The notes below the pieces were generated by a model. The model made no database searches and had not been told where the DNA came from. It was given only the letters and a program-made list of their open reading frames with translations. Below, piece by piece: positions 41,242-49,941 of a stretch of DNA of 64,000 nt. This stretch comes from Mycobacterium kubicae (GTDB taxonomy: Bacteria > Actinomycetota > Actinomycetes > Mycobacteriales > Mycobacteriaceae): the NCBI RefSeq assembly GCF_015689175.1, contig NZ_CP065047.1:3720001-3784000 (forward strand), given 5' to 3'. Made by a program: the position numbers and the translations under genes. Numbering within the stretch: the first letter of the stretch is position 1; the number at the start of each line of letters is the position of its first letter.

Positions 41242-42523
41242 GTGTCATCGCGGTGTCAATACTCAGACCGGCGATGACTATTCGGGCGGTGGCCATGTCG
41301 AGACCGGTCACAAGCTCCGGGAGTGCGTCGATGATCCGGTTACTGTCTATAGCAATCTGAGCGGGAGACAAATTGTTTGATACCAGACCCCGCACGTGCC
41401 CGCTCTGGGTGAGCAGCCGGTCGTAGGCATCTCCCGCCAGGAAATCGGGTAATCGCAATGCTTCCAGACGTTTACCGTCAAGTGGACAAAGGTTTCGCAG
41501 CGACCATCGCAGCAACCAGGACCGGCGGACGGTGCGGTCAAGTCTTGCCAGCATTGGCTGCGCACGATCCACGTCCGGCTCATCGAGTAGCAGATCGCGT
41601 GCCTGCCGCGCGATGGCCGCGGCACGTGCCCACCCTGCCAACGCCAGCACATCAACGATGCGGTCACACTGTCGGGCCGCCACGTGAGTGAGGCAGCTGT
41701 CCATTCCCTCGTTGTGCCCCTCAACGCGCTCAACATCGATGACCGATACCTGCGTCGCAGTGATTACGTCGCCTTGCAGCGTGCACCGCAACACCATGCC
41801 CGCCGGCCAATGATTCAACACCGGCCCCAGACGCACGTGCAGCTGGTCCATCTCCAAGCCATCTCGGTCCGGACCTCCGGCCGCCAACGCGATCCCGGCG
41901 GGCGCCATGTCCATCTCGCCGTGCCCCATGTGCTGATGGGCACCGTGATTCGTGTCGCCGTGGCCACCGTCGGCGCCATGGCTCATCGCCGCGTGGTGAT
42001 GGTCCATGCCGGCGTCGTGGTCGCCGTGGTCCATGCGTGCGCCGTCGCCGCCATGGTTCATTGCCGCGTGGCCGCTATGGTCCATGCCGGCATGAGGGTC
42101 ACTGTGGTCCACGTGTGCGTGGTCGCCATGGCTCATTGCCGCGTGATGGCCATGGCTTATGTCAGCGTTGTTATCACCGTTAGGCGGTTCGCGTAAGTCG
42201 TCACCATGGCGTCGTTGGTCAATGATTTCTGCTGCGGCGCGATCCAACGCGGATTCGATTCCATCCGCGCCCGCAATGTCAACGCGGACCCTTGGCCCCG
42301 GCAGCTGGTCCCAAACCTTAACGATGGCGTGTGTCGTCTCCGGGCCTGGGACGCCGCACACAGCCAAGACGTCGGCATCAGCCGATGACACTGCCACACA
42401 CCACCCTCGGGAAAGCAGCGCGCGCTCGACCTCGGCACGCAGCTGCCAGTAACCGCTTACCTCGACGAGGATGACATGCCCACGGCGGGCAGCCATGCGG
42501 CCCAACAACGCGCTCACGCCCAT
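41219..42523 (-). CDS. His-rich protein with NuoB-like and NuoD-like ends
   Basis: A 434-residue protein from ATG 42523, overlapping nuoA by 10 bases. Residues 1-105 resemble NuoB (ADADVLAVCGVPGP, then IVKVWDQLPGPR) but have no CC/C/C ligands for cluster N2. Residues 122-204 contain 22 His and about 8 Met in repeats such as MDHSGHAAMNHGGDG and AGMDHHHAAMSHG, a probable metal store or sensor. Residues about 218-434 look NuoD-like (DGLEMDQLHVRLGPVL, TLQGDVI) but I see no quinone-site signature. It stands in place of NuoB, C, D and I. Function inferred, not known. Confidence 0.75.
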   Translation of the reverse strand: MGVSALLGRMAARRGHVILVEVSGYWQLRAEVERALLSRGWCVAVSSADADVLAVCGVPGPETTHAIVKVWDQLPGPRVRVDIAGADGIESALDRAAAEIIDQRRHGDDLREPPNGDNNADISHGHHAAMSHGDHAHVDHSDPHAGMDHSGHAAMNHGGDGARMDHGDHDAGMDHHHAAMSHGADGGHGDTNHGAHQHMGHGEMDMAPAGIALAAGGPDRDGLEMDQLHVRLGPVLNHWPAGMVLRCTLQGDVITATQVSVIDVERVEGHNEGMDSCLTHVAARQCDRIVDVLALAGWARAAAIARQARDLLLDEPDVDRAQPMLARLDRTVRRSWLLRWSLRNLCPLDGKRLEALRLPDFLAGDAYDRLLTQSGHVRGLVSNNLSPAQIAIDSNRIIDALPELVTGLDMATARIVIAGLSIDTAMTHETGPCG

Positions 42524-42873
42524 CGCAAACCACCTTCGCGCCAGGCCCATACGACCGCGACGTACAGCACCGCCAGGAACACGAACATCTCCACGACTGC
42601 GGAGACGCCCATCTTGGCGACTACCAGCGCCCAGGGGTACATGAAGAGCATCTCGACGTCGAAGGCCAGAAAGATCAGTGTCGCGACATACCAGCGCGCG
42701 TGATAGCGGGACAGCGCATGCTCCTGGGGCCGCCAACCAGATTGAAACGGCAGCGACAACAATGCATCAGTGTCGATAGCCGTAAATCGTTGCAGCGCAT
42801 AAGCACTCAGCACACCTGTGCACGCGACCAACAGCATCCAAGCCACACCCGCATACATCCAAACCCCCGACAA
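42514..42873 (-). CDS. nuoA: NuoA-like subunit
   Basis: A 119-residue, three-helix subunit, first gene of the operon. SGWRPQEHALSRYHARWYV replaces the usual C-G-x-P loop; the ATLIFLAFDVEMLFMYPWAL helix is well conserved (FD-x-E). Start MSGVWMYAGVAWML. The promoter should be in 42874-43008, where no operator was recognised. Confidence 0.92.
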   Translation of the reverse strand: MSGVWMYAGVAWMLLVACTGVLSAYALQRFTAIDTDALLSLPFQSGWRPQEHALSRYHARWYVATLIFLAFDVEMLFMYPWALVVAKMGVSAVVEMFVFLAVLYVAVVWAWREGGLRWA

Positions 42874-43008
42874 TGCGCTAGTAATCAGGAAATAAAGTAT
42901 TTACTGGTCATAGATGATCAAACACGACCATCAACGGCGTCTCGAATTGACTGCAGACGCGCGACGATCCAGCCAGTCCAGAGCCATGCCTCGCGGTCCT
43001 TTGTTCCG

Positions 43009-44181
43009 TCACTCGGCGCCCCACCAGCGGGGCACCATGGCGGGGCGCTCCAAGAACCGGGCATCAGGAACCATGCCGCCTCCGGCGCGGCCTTCCAGAC
43101 TGGCCAACGGCATTCCACCCAGCACGCTCGCCGGCTCTCCCGCTTCGGCTGCTGAGGCGGCGCCGAGTCCGGTACCGGACAGCGCAGCGGCGGGACTCAA
43201 TGAAGGGGCGGTCGCGGTCCAAGACGGTGGCACCGACAGCGCTCCGATTGACGCCGCTCGACCGGTACCTGCTGACACCGCCGCTGCACCGAGTCCTGCG
43301 GTGCTGCTGAGCGAGGACTGGCCAAGGCCGCCGGCCAGACCCGACATGAGCCCGCTGGTTGCGCTCGATGCCGCTGCCGTCTGGCTCAAGGTACTGGCCG
43401 CTGGCAGCAGATTGTGCAGCTGGTTGGCGTTCGACAGCAGCGCGCTTGATATCCACCCGGCCGAACTTGTCGCTGAGAGGACGGGATTGAGGGAACTCAG
43501 CGTTGACGTCATCGAAGTAGGCGAGGCCAGCTGCTGCAGCGCCGTGGGCACCGACACGACAAATTGTGAAAGCATCGCCTGGGTGTCGGTGCTGGCCGAA
43601 GTGGCGGTGGCTTGGCCAACCGCAAGGCCTTGCTGCGCAACCGCTTCTGGGTGTGCTGTTGGCGGCGGGGAATTGAAGGTGCTGAGCTGCGCCGCGGACG
43701 CTGAGGCGCCGGCGTAACCATACATGGCGGCGGCATCCTGGGCCCACATCTCGGCGTAGTGGGCTTCGGTGGCCGCGATCGCCGGCGTGTTCTGGCCGAG
43801 GATGTTGGTTGCGATCAACGACAACAAAAGGCTGCGGTTGGCCGCGATCGCTGGTGGAGGCACTGTCATCGCGAATGCGGCCTCGAAGGCGCCTGCGGCC
43901 GCTCTGGCCTGAGCAGCGGTCTGCTCAGCTTGGGCCGCCGTGGTGCTCATCCACGCGACATAAGGGGCTGCCGCGGCCGCCATCGACGCTGAAGCGGGAC
44001 CCAGCCAAGATCCGGCCGTCAGCCCGGCGATCACCGACTGATAGGACGCCGCTGTGGAGTGAAGTGCGCCGGCCACCTCGTCCCAGACCGCCGCAGCAGC
44101 CAGCATGGGCGGCGAGCCGGGCCCGAAATACATTCTTGCCGAATTGATCTCGGGAGGTAGCGCCCCGAAATCCATCGCCAT
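43009..44181 (-). CDS. PPE-SVP family protein
   Basis: A 390-residue mycobacterial PPE protein. The N-terminal 180 residues have [18 protein letters not shown] and [19 protein letters not shown] (WxG). A signature of the SVP subgroup, [10 protein letters not shown], is at about 313-322. PPE proteins are exported by type VII secretion, usually with a PE partner; no intact PE gene is upstream. It lies between mmcO and nuoA, so an outer-envelope role in copper handling or solute passage is possible. Confidence 0.93.
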   Translation of the reverse strand: MAMDFGALPPEINSARMYFGPGSPPMLAAAAVWDEVAGALHSTAASYQSVIAGLTAGSWLGPASASMAAAAAPYVAWMSTTAAQAEQTAAQARAAAGAFEAAFAMTVPPPAIAANRSLLLSLIATNILGQNTPAIAATEAHYAEMWAQDAAAMYGYAGASASAAQLSTFNSPPPTAHPEAVAQQGLAVGQATATSASTDTQAMLSQFVVSVPTALQQLASPTSMTSTLSSLNPVLSATSSAGWISSALLSNANQLHNLLPAASTLSQTAAASSATSGLMSGLAGGLGQSSLSSTAGLGAAAVSAGTGRAASIGALSVPPSWTATAPSLSPAAALSGTGLGAASAAEAGEPASVLGGMPLASLEGRAGGGMVPDARFLERPAMVPRWWGAE

Positions 44182-44374
44182 CCTCCCTTAGCTAGCCACG
44201 ACAGCGCCGGTGGTGCCGGTGACCGCATAGCCGGCGCTGGTCGCCTGGGCGCCCACAGAATCGTCATCTCGCGCCCAAGCGCGCCCATTGACCGAGCATT
44301 CTCTGTCAGCGCGCCCGGTGCACTCCACTGCTGCCAGCGATCCCGGCCGGGTATTCGAAAACATGCGCGTTCCC

Positions 44375-45907
44375 TTAAACCGCGTAGTTAAGGCTGGTCA
44401 TCATGCCAGCCTCCTGGTGATAAGTGTTGTGGCAGTGCAGCATCCAAATTCCGGGATTGTCGGCGATCAGGTTGACGCTGAGCTTCTGCCCGGGCAAGAC
44501 GGCGACAGTGTCTTTGCGAGCACCAGGGGTGCCATCGGACTTGACGACCTGAAACGTGTGACCGTGCAGGTGCATTGGGTGCCACATTTGTGTCGTGTTG
44601 GTAAAGGTGAGGGCGGCACGCTGCCCCGCCCGGATGGTCAGGGGCCGGGCATCCGGGAAAGGCTTCCCGTCGATAGACCAGTCATAGTTCATCATCGAGC
44701 CGGTCAACTCCACGGACAGTGTGGTGTCTGGTTTGGCTGATCCCAAGTCAACGGCTGGCGTTGCGGTGAAACGGTCGACCGTGCCGAGGCGCCTGTCGAG
44801 TTCGGGCGGTCGATAGTCGGCCTCCGGTGGGCTACCGGCAGCGGTAGACAACAGGGCCCTGGCTACCGCATTCTTGCCCTCGGCCAAGGCGACCAGCGGG
44901 AACACTCCATCGCCGGCCGTGACGACGACGTCGTACCTTTCGGCCATTCCGATCAGCAACGCATCCACCTGTGTCGGCTGCACTGGGTAGCCGTCGGTGT
45001 GAGTGACGGTCATGGTGTGTCCGGCCAGCGCGACCCGGAAGGCGGTGTCGGAGCCAGAGTTGATGAATCGGATTCGGATACGCTGGCCGGGCTTGGCGCT
45101 GAGGCTAGTTGGCGCGGCCGCGATGCGACCATTGATCAAGTAATAGGGATAGCTGATGTCGCCGGCGTCGCCGCCCAACGGTCCGCTGGCGGCGACGCCA
45201 GGCATGCCCGGCACGCCGGGCATGTCGCCCATGTTGTGCTTACCGGGCCCGCGCAGGTCGTCGTAGAGCTGTTTAGGAGTTTTCCCGACGCCGTCGGTCC
45301 AGTCATCGAGAACCACGATCCACTCGGCGTCGTAGCCTCCTGGCTCGGCCGGGTCGTCGACGATCACCGGGAGATACAACCCGTAATCAGCGTCCAACCC
45401 GGTATGCGGATGTGCCCAATAAGTGCCGGAATGGGGCAGCGAAAACCGGTAAGTGAAATCCTTACCGGCCTCGACATTTGGCGTCGCAGGCTCCGCGCCA
45501 TCCATGTCGTTGCGCAGTGCGATCCCGTGCCAGTGCACGGAAGTGGCGTGGTCAAGGCGGTTGGCCAGGGTGACCGCAAGCTCATCACCAACGTTGGCCC
45601 GGATCAGCGGGCCTGGGATGCCGGTGCCATAGGCCAGGGTGCGCGCCAACGTGCCGCCCAAGTCCACGGTTGCAGGCTGCGGTGTCAACGATGCCGTGAC
45701 AACGCGCCCGGTATGTGGCCGTGCCGCCTCGGCAGCCGCGATCGCCGGGCCCATGGCGGCCAGGTTGTTGCCCGCCGGACCGGATGCGCGGCCACATGCG
45801 GCCAGCGTCAAACCACCGAAGACTGTGGCGCCGACGAACGCACGCCGGCTCATCTGCACACGATCAATAGACGGTGCGATCACGGAAGCCCCGGCCTTGG
45901 TTGCCAA
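44375..45907 (-). CDS. mmcO: multicopper oxidase MmcO-like
   Basis: A 510-residue three-domain multicopper oxidase, close to MmcO (Rv0846c, 504 residues), which oxidises Cu(I) to Cu(II) outside the membrane. N-terminus has twin Arg (SRRAFVG) and lipobox-like LTLAAC, so Tat export with lipidation. Copper ligands: HWHG, HPHTG, HPMHLHGHTF, and HCHNTYHQEAGM. A Met/Gly-rich loop (GDMPGVPGMPGV) may bind Cu(I). Start TTG 45907 follows GAGGG. It lies 27 bp after the SHOCT remnant gene. Confidence 0.95.
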   Translation of the reverse strand: MATKAGASVIAPSIDRVQMSRRAFVGATVFGGLTLAACGRASGPAGNNLAAMGPAIAAAEAARPHTGRVVTASLTPQPATVDLGGTLARTLAYGTGIPGPLIRANVGDELAVTLANRLDHATSVHWHGIALRNDMDGAEPATPNVEAGKDFTYRFSLPHSGTYWAHPHTGLDADYGLYLPVIVDDPAEPGGYDAEWIVVLDDWTDGVGKTPKQLYDDLRGPGKHNMGDMPGVPGMPGVAASGPLGGDAGDISYPYYLINGRIAAAPTSLSAKPGQRIRIRFINSGSDTAFRVALAGHTMTVTHTDGYPVQPTQVDALLIGMAERYDVVVTAGDGVFPLVALAEGKNAVARALLSTAAGSPPEADYRPPELDRRLGTVDRFTATPAVDLGSAKPDTTLSVELTGSMMNYDWSIDGKPFPDARPLTIRAGQRAALTFTNTTQMWHPMHLHGHTFQVVKSDGTPGARKDTVAVLPGQKLSVNLIADNPGIWMLHCHNTYHQEAGMMTSLNYAV

Positions 45908-45934
45908 ATGTGCCCTCTACGTTGGCTCCTCATG

Positions 45935-46198
45935 TCAATGCCCACCTTCAATACGGTGAAGCCCGGCAGTACTCGTTGGAGCCGCTCGCCGCCCGCGAAA
46001 CGGTTGACGGAGGATCGCCGTTCGACGGCGCCGAGTGTTAGCGATGTGATCATGATGAGCATCGCTGGTCGAGCCGACGCGAAACAATGCCACCAGGCCG
46101 GCAATCGCCGCGCCCCAGATCGCCAGCATCAGCGCTGCCACCACCAAGCAGTCACTCGCACTGACCGTGGCATCGATCCAGTCTCCCCACCACATCAC
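45935..46198 (-). pseudogene. small SHOCT-type membrane protein, frameshifted C-terminus
   Basis: An open frame of 87 residues starts MMWWGDWID and has one membrane helix (CLVVAALMLAIWGAAIAGLV), like the two SHOCT proteins at 49942 and 50795. The C-terminal SHOCT motif is broken: ILRQ is in frame, FAGGER in the +1 frame, and EYC after another shift. The membrane part may still be made. First gene of the mmcO transcription unit. Confidence 0.65.
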
Positions 46199-46336
46199 GA
46201 TCCGCTACCTTTCCTTCCCAATAAGCCTGCAGCGTTGATGCGGTGAATGGATGTGGGTTCTGTCAAGATTTGCTCAAGATGGCTTTAGCCGGCGGCCGAA
46301 CAATTGACCGCTCAGCAGAGCCGCCACGATGACACC
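46199..46336. promoter_or_regulatory. divergent promoter with response-regulator direct repeats
   Basis: TCAAGATTTGCTCAAGAT contains two TCAAGAT half-sites at 46263-46269 and 46274-46280, 11 bp apart. This is the spacing of OmpR-family sites. It sits between the mmcO unit (leftward) and the response regulator gene (rightward). Copper-responsive CopR/CusR-type regulation of both sides is inferred. Confidence 0.6.
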
Positions 46337-47092
46337 ATGGAGAACATGACTGCTGGACCGACCGGTGGCGCGGGGTGCTATCGAGCCTTGGTGGTCGACG
46401 ACGAGGCCGCCTTGGCCGGAGTTGTCGCCAGCTACCTGGAGAAGGAAAAATTCGAAGTCAGTGTTGCAGCTAACGGACCGGATGCTCTGAAGCTGGCCCG
46501 CGAGCTCGACCCTGACGTCGTCATTCTCGACCTCGCATTGCCGGGCATCGACGGACTTGAGGTGTGCCGGCAGCTGCGTGTTTTCTCCGATGCCTACGTG
46601 GTGATGCTTACTGCGCGCGACGCCGAAACCGACACCGTCATCGGGCTTTCCGTGGGCGCGGACGACTACGTCACCAAGCCGTTCAGCCCGCGGGAACTGA
46701 TGGCGCGCATTCGTGCAATGTTGCGACGGCCCCGCAATGTAGTGATGCACGCTGCTACCACGGCCGGTTCTTCTGTTGACGAATTACCGCCGCGGGAATT
46801 CGGGGCGCTGCGAATCAACGTCGCAAGCCGTGAAGTTCATATCGGCCAGCAGCCGGTGTTGTTGACTCGCACGGAGTTTGACGTGTTGGCGGCGTTGTCG
46901 TCGCGTCCGGGTGTCGTTTTCAGCCGCCGCCAACTCCTGGAAGCAATTCGGGGGGAGCCGTGGATAGGCAGCGAGCACCTAGTCGATGTGCACGTCGGGC
47001 ATCTGCGCAGCAAACTTGGTGATGACCCAGCCCAGCCCCGCTATGTAATTACGGTTCGCGGTGTTGGATACCGGATGGGTAGTGGCCGGTGA
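46337..47092 (+). CDS. OmpR-family response regulator
   Basis: About 251 residues from MENMTAGP; an upstream in-frame start at 46304 is possible. Receiver domain: LVVDDEAAL acidic pair, VVILDLALPG phosphorylated Asp, MLTARDAE, and VTKPFSPREL Lys. The C-terminal winged helix (LTRTEFDVLAAL, DVHVGHLRSKLGDD, VRGVGYRM) is OmpR type. It overlaps the kinase by 4 bases. The location next to mmcO suggests copper stress as the signal. Confidence 0.94.
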   Translation: MENMTAGPTGGAGCYRALVVDDEAALAGVVASYLEKEKFEVSVAANGPDALKLARELDPDVVILDLALPGIDGLEVCRQLRVFSDAYVVMLTARDAETDTVIGLSVGADDYVTKPFSPRELMARIRAMLRRPRNVVMHAATTAGSSVDELPPREFGALRINVASREVHIGQQPVLLTRTEFDVLAALSSRPGVVFSRRQLLEAIRGEPWIGSEHLVDVHVGHLRSKLGDDPAQPRYVITVRGVGYRMGSGR

Positions 47093-48246
47093 ACACGACA
47101 CTCAAATACCGACGTCGACCCGATGGCCGTGCGGGTCACCGGGGGGCTGGCATCAGTGTGCGGCTGTTGTTAGCCCAAACGATGGTCCTGGTCGCCGGTG
47201 CCGCCACGACGTGGTTGGTTGCAGCAGTCGTGGGCCCACCGTTGTTCGAGGACCATCTCCGCCGCGCCGCAATGGCTTCCATGTCACACGAGCAGTTTCA
47301 CACTGAACTGGCTTACCGCTCAGCCACCGCGATCTCGGTGGGGGTGGCCCTGGCGGTTTCCGCGTTAACCGCCTTGGCCGTGACATGGTATCTGGGCCGG
47401 CGTTTGCAGCGTTCGGTCGCCGATGTGTCAGCGGCGGCAAGCGCGGTCGCGGATGGCTGCTATCACATCCGCGTAGCTACCCCACGTTTGGGTCACGACT
47501 TCGATGCACTCGCGGGTGCCTTCAACCAGATGGCCGCTCGTCTGGAATCGGTCGACGCTACCCGTCGCCGAATGATCGGTGATCTCGCCCATGAAATACG
47601 CACACCCGTGTCGGTGATTGAGGCCTACCTCGAGGCGCTCGAAGATAAGGTAGAAACTCTTGACCCCGAGACGACGGCGATGCTGCGCGATCAGACTCGC
47701 AGGCTGGTTCTGTTCTCTGACGACATCTCTGCCCTCGCCCAAGCCGAAGAGGGCCAGACGATCTCACCCGTGCGCGTGGCTGCCAGCGAGTTGATATCGA
47801 CGGCGGTGGCAACGGTCGCCGACCGCTACCGAGCCAAGGAAGTAGCGTTGAAGACTCGTGTCAACGCTAACGTGCCACCGCTGTGGGCTGACCCGCAGCG
47901 ACTGGGACAGGTATTGGGCAATCTGCTCGACAACGCCTTACGCCACACCCCGCGCGGCGGCAGCGTCGAGGTAGCCGCGACAGTCGACGGAGATCAAGTC
48001 ATCATTTCCGTCACCGACACCGGCGAGGGTATCGCAAGCGCGCACCTGCCCCACGTGTTTGAGCGGTTCTACCGTGTCGACACCGCTCGCGATCGGGACC
48101 ACGGAGGATCAGGAATCGGTCTCGCCATCGCCAAAGCCCTCGTCGAAGCACACGGTGGCCATATAACCGCCGACAGCCAAGGGCCAGGAACCGGAACCAC
48201 CTTCACCATCGCGCTACCCGTCCCTGTAAACACGACACGGTCGTGA
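47089..48246 (+). CDS. sensor histidine kinase
   Basis: A 385-residue kinase from GTG 47089. One N-terminal membrane helix (VRLLLAQTMVLVAGAATTWL), a short outer loop (about 50-80 residues with HEQFHTEL), a second helix, HAMP, HisKA with IGDLAHEIRTPVSVIEAYLE, then HATPase_c with NLLDNALRHTPRGG, DTGEGI and GGSGIGLAIAKAL. The small sensing loop has few metal ligands. It pairs with the preceding regulator. Confidence 0.94.
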   Translation: MNTTLKYRRRPDGRAGHRGAGISVRLLLAQTMVLVAGAATTWLVAAVVGPPLFEDHLRRAAMASMSHEQFHTELAYRSATAISVGVALAVSALTALAVTWYLGRRLQRSVADVSAAASAVADGCYHIRVATPRLGHDFDALAGAFNQMAARLESVDATRRRMIGDLAHEIRTPVSVIEAYLEALEDKVETLDPETTAMLRDQTRRLVLFSDDISALAQAEEGQTISPVRVAASELISTAVATVADRYRAKEVALKTRVNANVPPLWADPQRLGQVLGNLLDNALRHTPRGGSVEVAATVDGDQVIISVTDTGEGIASAHLPHVFERFYRVDTARDRDHGGSGIGLAIAKALVEAHGGHITADSQGPGTGTTFTIALPVPVNTTRS

Positions 48247-48370
48247 AAGTCGTTCGCAATCCACCCCACCTGGAAGATCATGCGGCGACTCCCGCGAGGA
48301 ATCCCCCGCTGCACCAGCCGGCGGCGGCTTCCGCCACCAGTACAGCCTTGGCGCCGCTACATGAGACGTT

Positions 48371-48397
48371 CTACTATGCTACTAAGTAGAACAGTAT
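48371..48397 (+). promoter_or_regulatory. putative BlaI-type operator upstream of Met-rich gene 1
   Basis: CTACTAAGTAG at 48379-48389 is a palindrome with flanks CTACTATG before and AACAGTAT after. The same core recurs at 32076, 50600 and in part at 52580. It lies about 45 bp upstream of ATG 48433, in promoter position. Confidence 0.65.
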
Positions 48398-48432
48398 CTG
48401 TTGCGCTCGCACGCCTGCCTTAGGAGGAACCG

Positions 48433-48744
48433 ATGACCGACACCGCTCCCACCACCACCGGGACACGGACGAACAGGCTTTACCACGCCCTCGCGATCAC
48501 TGGCATCGCGGTCGGAATCTTCGTCGTCGTCGCCGGCGTGTATTTACTGTTCTTCGCACCCTCTGATTGTTGTGGCGGCATGAAGGCGGCAAAGCAGGAC
48601 TGCTGCGCGGCAATGAAAGACGACATGAAGAACATGAAGATGCCGATGGGGCCCACCATGCCGTCCATGTCACCAATGCCTAGCATGTCGCCAATGCCCA
48701 GCATGCCTCCCAGCAATATGCCCATGCCAACCCCGGGGCGCTGA
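48433..48744 (+). CDS. small Met/Cys-rich membrane-anchored protein, copy 1
   Basis: A 103-residue protein. One membrane helix at about 21-41 (ALAITGIAVGIFVVVAGVYL). Outside it has CC pairs (SDCCGG, QDCCAAM) and then a run of Met-Pro-Ser repeats (PMGPTMPSMSPMPSMSPMPS). Cys pairs and Met repeats of this kind bind Cu(I). I know no named family. AGGAGG is 9 bases before ATG. The paralog is at 50262-50561. Confidence 0.85.
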   Translation: MTDTAPTTTGTRTNRLYHALAITGIAVGIFVVVAGVYLLFFAPSDCCGGMKAAKQDCCAAMKDDMKNMKMPMGPTMPSMSPMPSMSPMPSMPPSNMPMPTPGR

Positions 48745-48867
48745 TTCCTGCCAACATCGGACTACACAACATGTGAGTCCGTATGCCAATGCGGTAGTTC
48801 GGCGCGTTGGATTCTTACTTAGTGGGAAGCTAAGGAAGTTGCTGCAATTTGGCAGCGGTCAGGGTTG

Positions 48868-49035
48868 GGTACGGCACGAAGCGCTTGCAGGCTTCGGGGT
48901 GTGCTCGGTGGAGGACGTGCATGCCGCGGCGGTCGGAGATGTCTTAGGCCGGCCTTGCTAGCTGGTTCAAGTGGTGGCTGACGGTGCCGTCGCTGAGGTC
49001 GAGCACCGCTGCTAATGCTCTAGCCGGCAGTTGGC
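48868..49035 (-). pseudogene. arsR-like C-terminal remnant
   Basis: The bases match the 3' half of arsR at 53381-53740 at about 85%: the GCGCTTGCAGG, GAGGACGTGCATGCCGCGGC and GTGGTGGCTGACGGTGCCGT blocks all recur in order. Stops and small indels interrupt the frame. It is the trace of a duplication of that region. Confidence 0.75.
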
Positions 49036-49239
49036 GTCGGCGTCGAGATTTGCGAGTGCGGCGCGGCGCTCCCGTCGAAGCTCGAGTTCGGCGCAGGATA
49101 CCCATGATCGCTGCTACGCGCGGCCGGTCAGGTGGTGGCAGTGTCTATCCGTTCGCGTACGGGCACTCTGCACAAGCGGCTTCAGACGACCTGGGCCCGC
49201 AACACAGCGGGTCAGTTGCACGCAGGGCGACAACAGAAT

Positions 49240-49863
49240 TCAGATGCCATCGCCATCGACGAACCCGAGCCAGTGATGATTGGGTGTCTGTTCTCTTGTG
49301 TTTGTCACTAATGGGGCGGCAACGTGGTAGCCCTGTTCCTCGATGGCTTCGATCAGCCGCCGGCTCGATGCTCGGTGGTCATGATGGATGGTGATCGTTT
49401 TCGTTGGCAGGTCGACTCGCACTGCTCCGACACCCGCGATGGGGGTGACGATGCCTTCGAGCGCGGCCTTGCACATTTGCGACGCGATCCCGGGCAGCGA
49501 CAAGGTCGTGCTCGCCAGCAGCTCGGTGCTGTTGCTTGCTGCACTTTGGCCGCTCGCGGACCCGTCTAGCAGGGTATGCGGGCCGGTTGCGGCGGGGGTG
49601 AAGTTGACGACGTCGACCAATTCGTCGATCGCAGACTGTCGTTGACCGTAGAGCACTGCCTCGGAAGGGCAGCCCTCCAGGTGTTTATGCAACGTCACGC
49701 GGTTCACGCGTTCCAGCGAGCACTGCACGGTCTGAATCTGTTTCATCACCTCCACGCAGTATGCGTCAGATTGCAGCATCCGGGTGAGCTCATCTAGCTG
49801 CCGGCGCACGGTCCCTACGTGATCTAGCACCATATGCTTGTCGGCGATCTTATTCGGGCTCAT
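49240..49863 (-). CDS. CsoR-HMA fusion protein, copy 2
   Basis: A 207-residue paralog of the protein at 32196. CsoR domain about 1-90 with all three copper ligands at C36, H61 and C65 (DAYCVEVMKQ, LHKHLEGCPSEAV). The HMA-like domain is about 113-182, with LPGIASQMC, again SxxC for CxxC. The linker and tail differ from copy 1 and end THHWLGF-like (NHHWLGFVDGDGI). Last gene of the blaI-led leftward cluster. Likely a copper-responsive repressor or a Cu(I) buffer. Confidence 0.88.
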   Translation of the reverse strand: MSPNKIADKHMVLDHVGTVRRQLDELTRMLQSDAYCVEVMKQIQTVQCSLERVNRVTLHKHLEGCPSEAVLYGQRQSAIDELVDVVNFTPAATGPHTLLDGSASGQSAASNSTELLASTTLSLPGIASQMCKAALEGIVTPIAGVGAVRVDLPTKTITIHHDHRASSRRLIEAIEEQGYHVAAPLVTNTREQTPNHHWLGFVDGDGI

Positions 49864-49941
49864 CGCTTCTCATTTCTTGGATCTCGAATCGAGACATCAC
49901 TCAAGACGTTTCCTCTCCGAGGGGAATGGCCGATCATCCGC

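Noticed and set aside
41684..42196. Plus-strand open frame opposite the His-rich gene (VVHACVVAMA-like repeats)
   Set aside because: It is the complement of the His repeats; codon pattern and operon structure support the minus strand.
44205..44290. Possible end of a PE gene before the PPE gene
   Set aside because: The frame ends DDDSVGAQATSAGYAVTGTT, but it has no PE N-terminus and weak resemblance; not enough to call.
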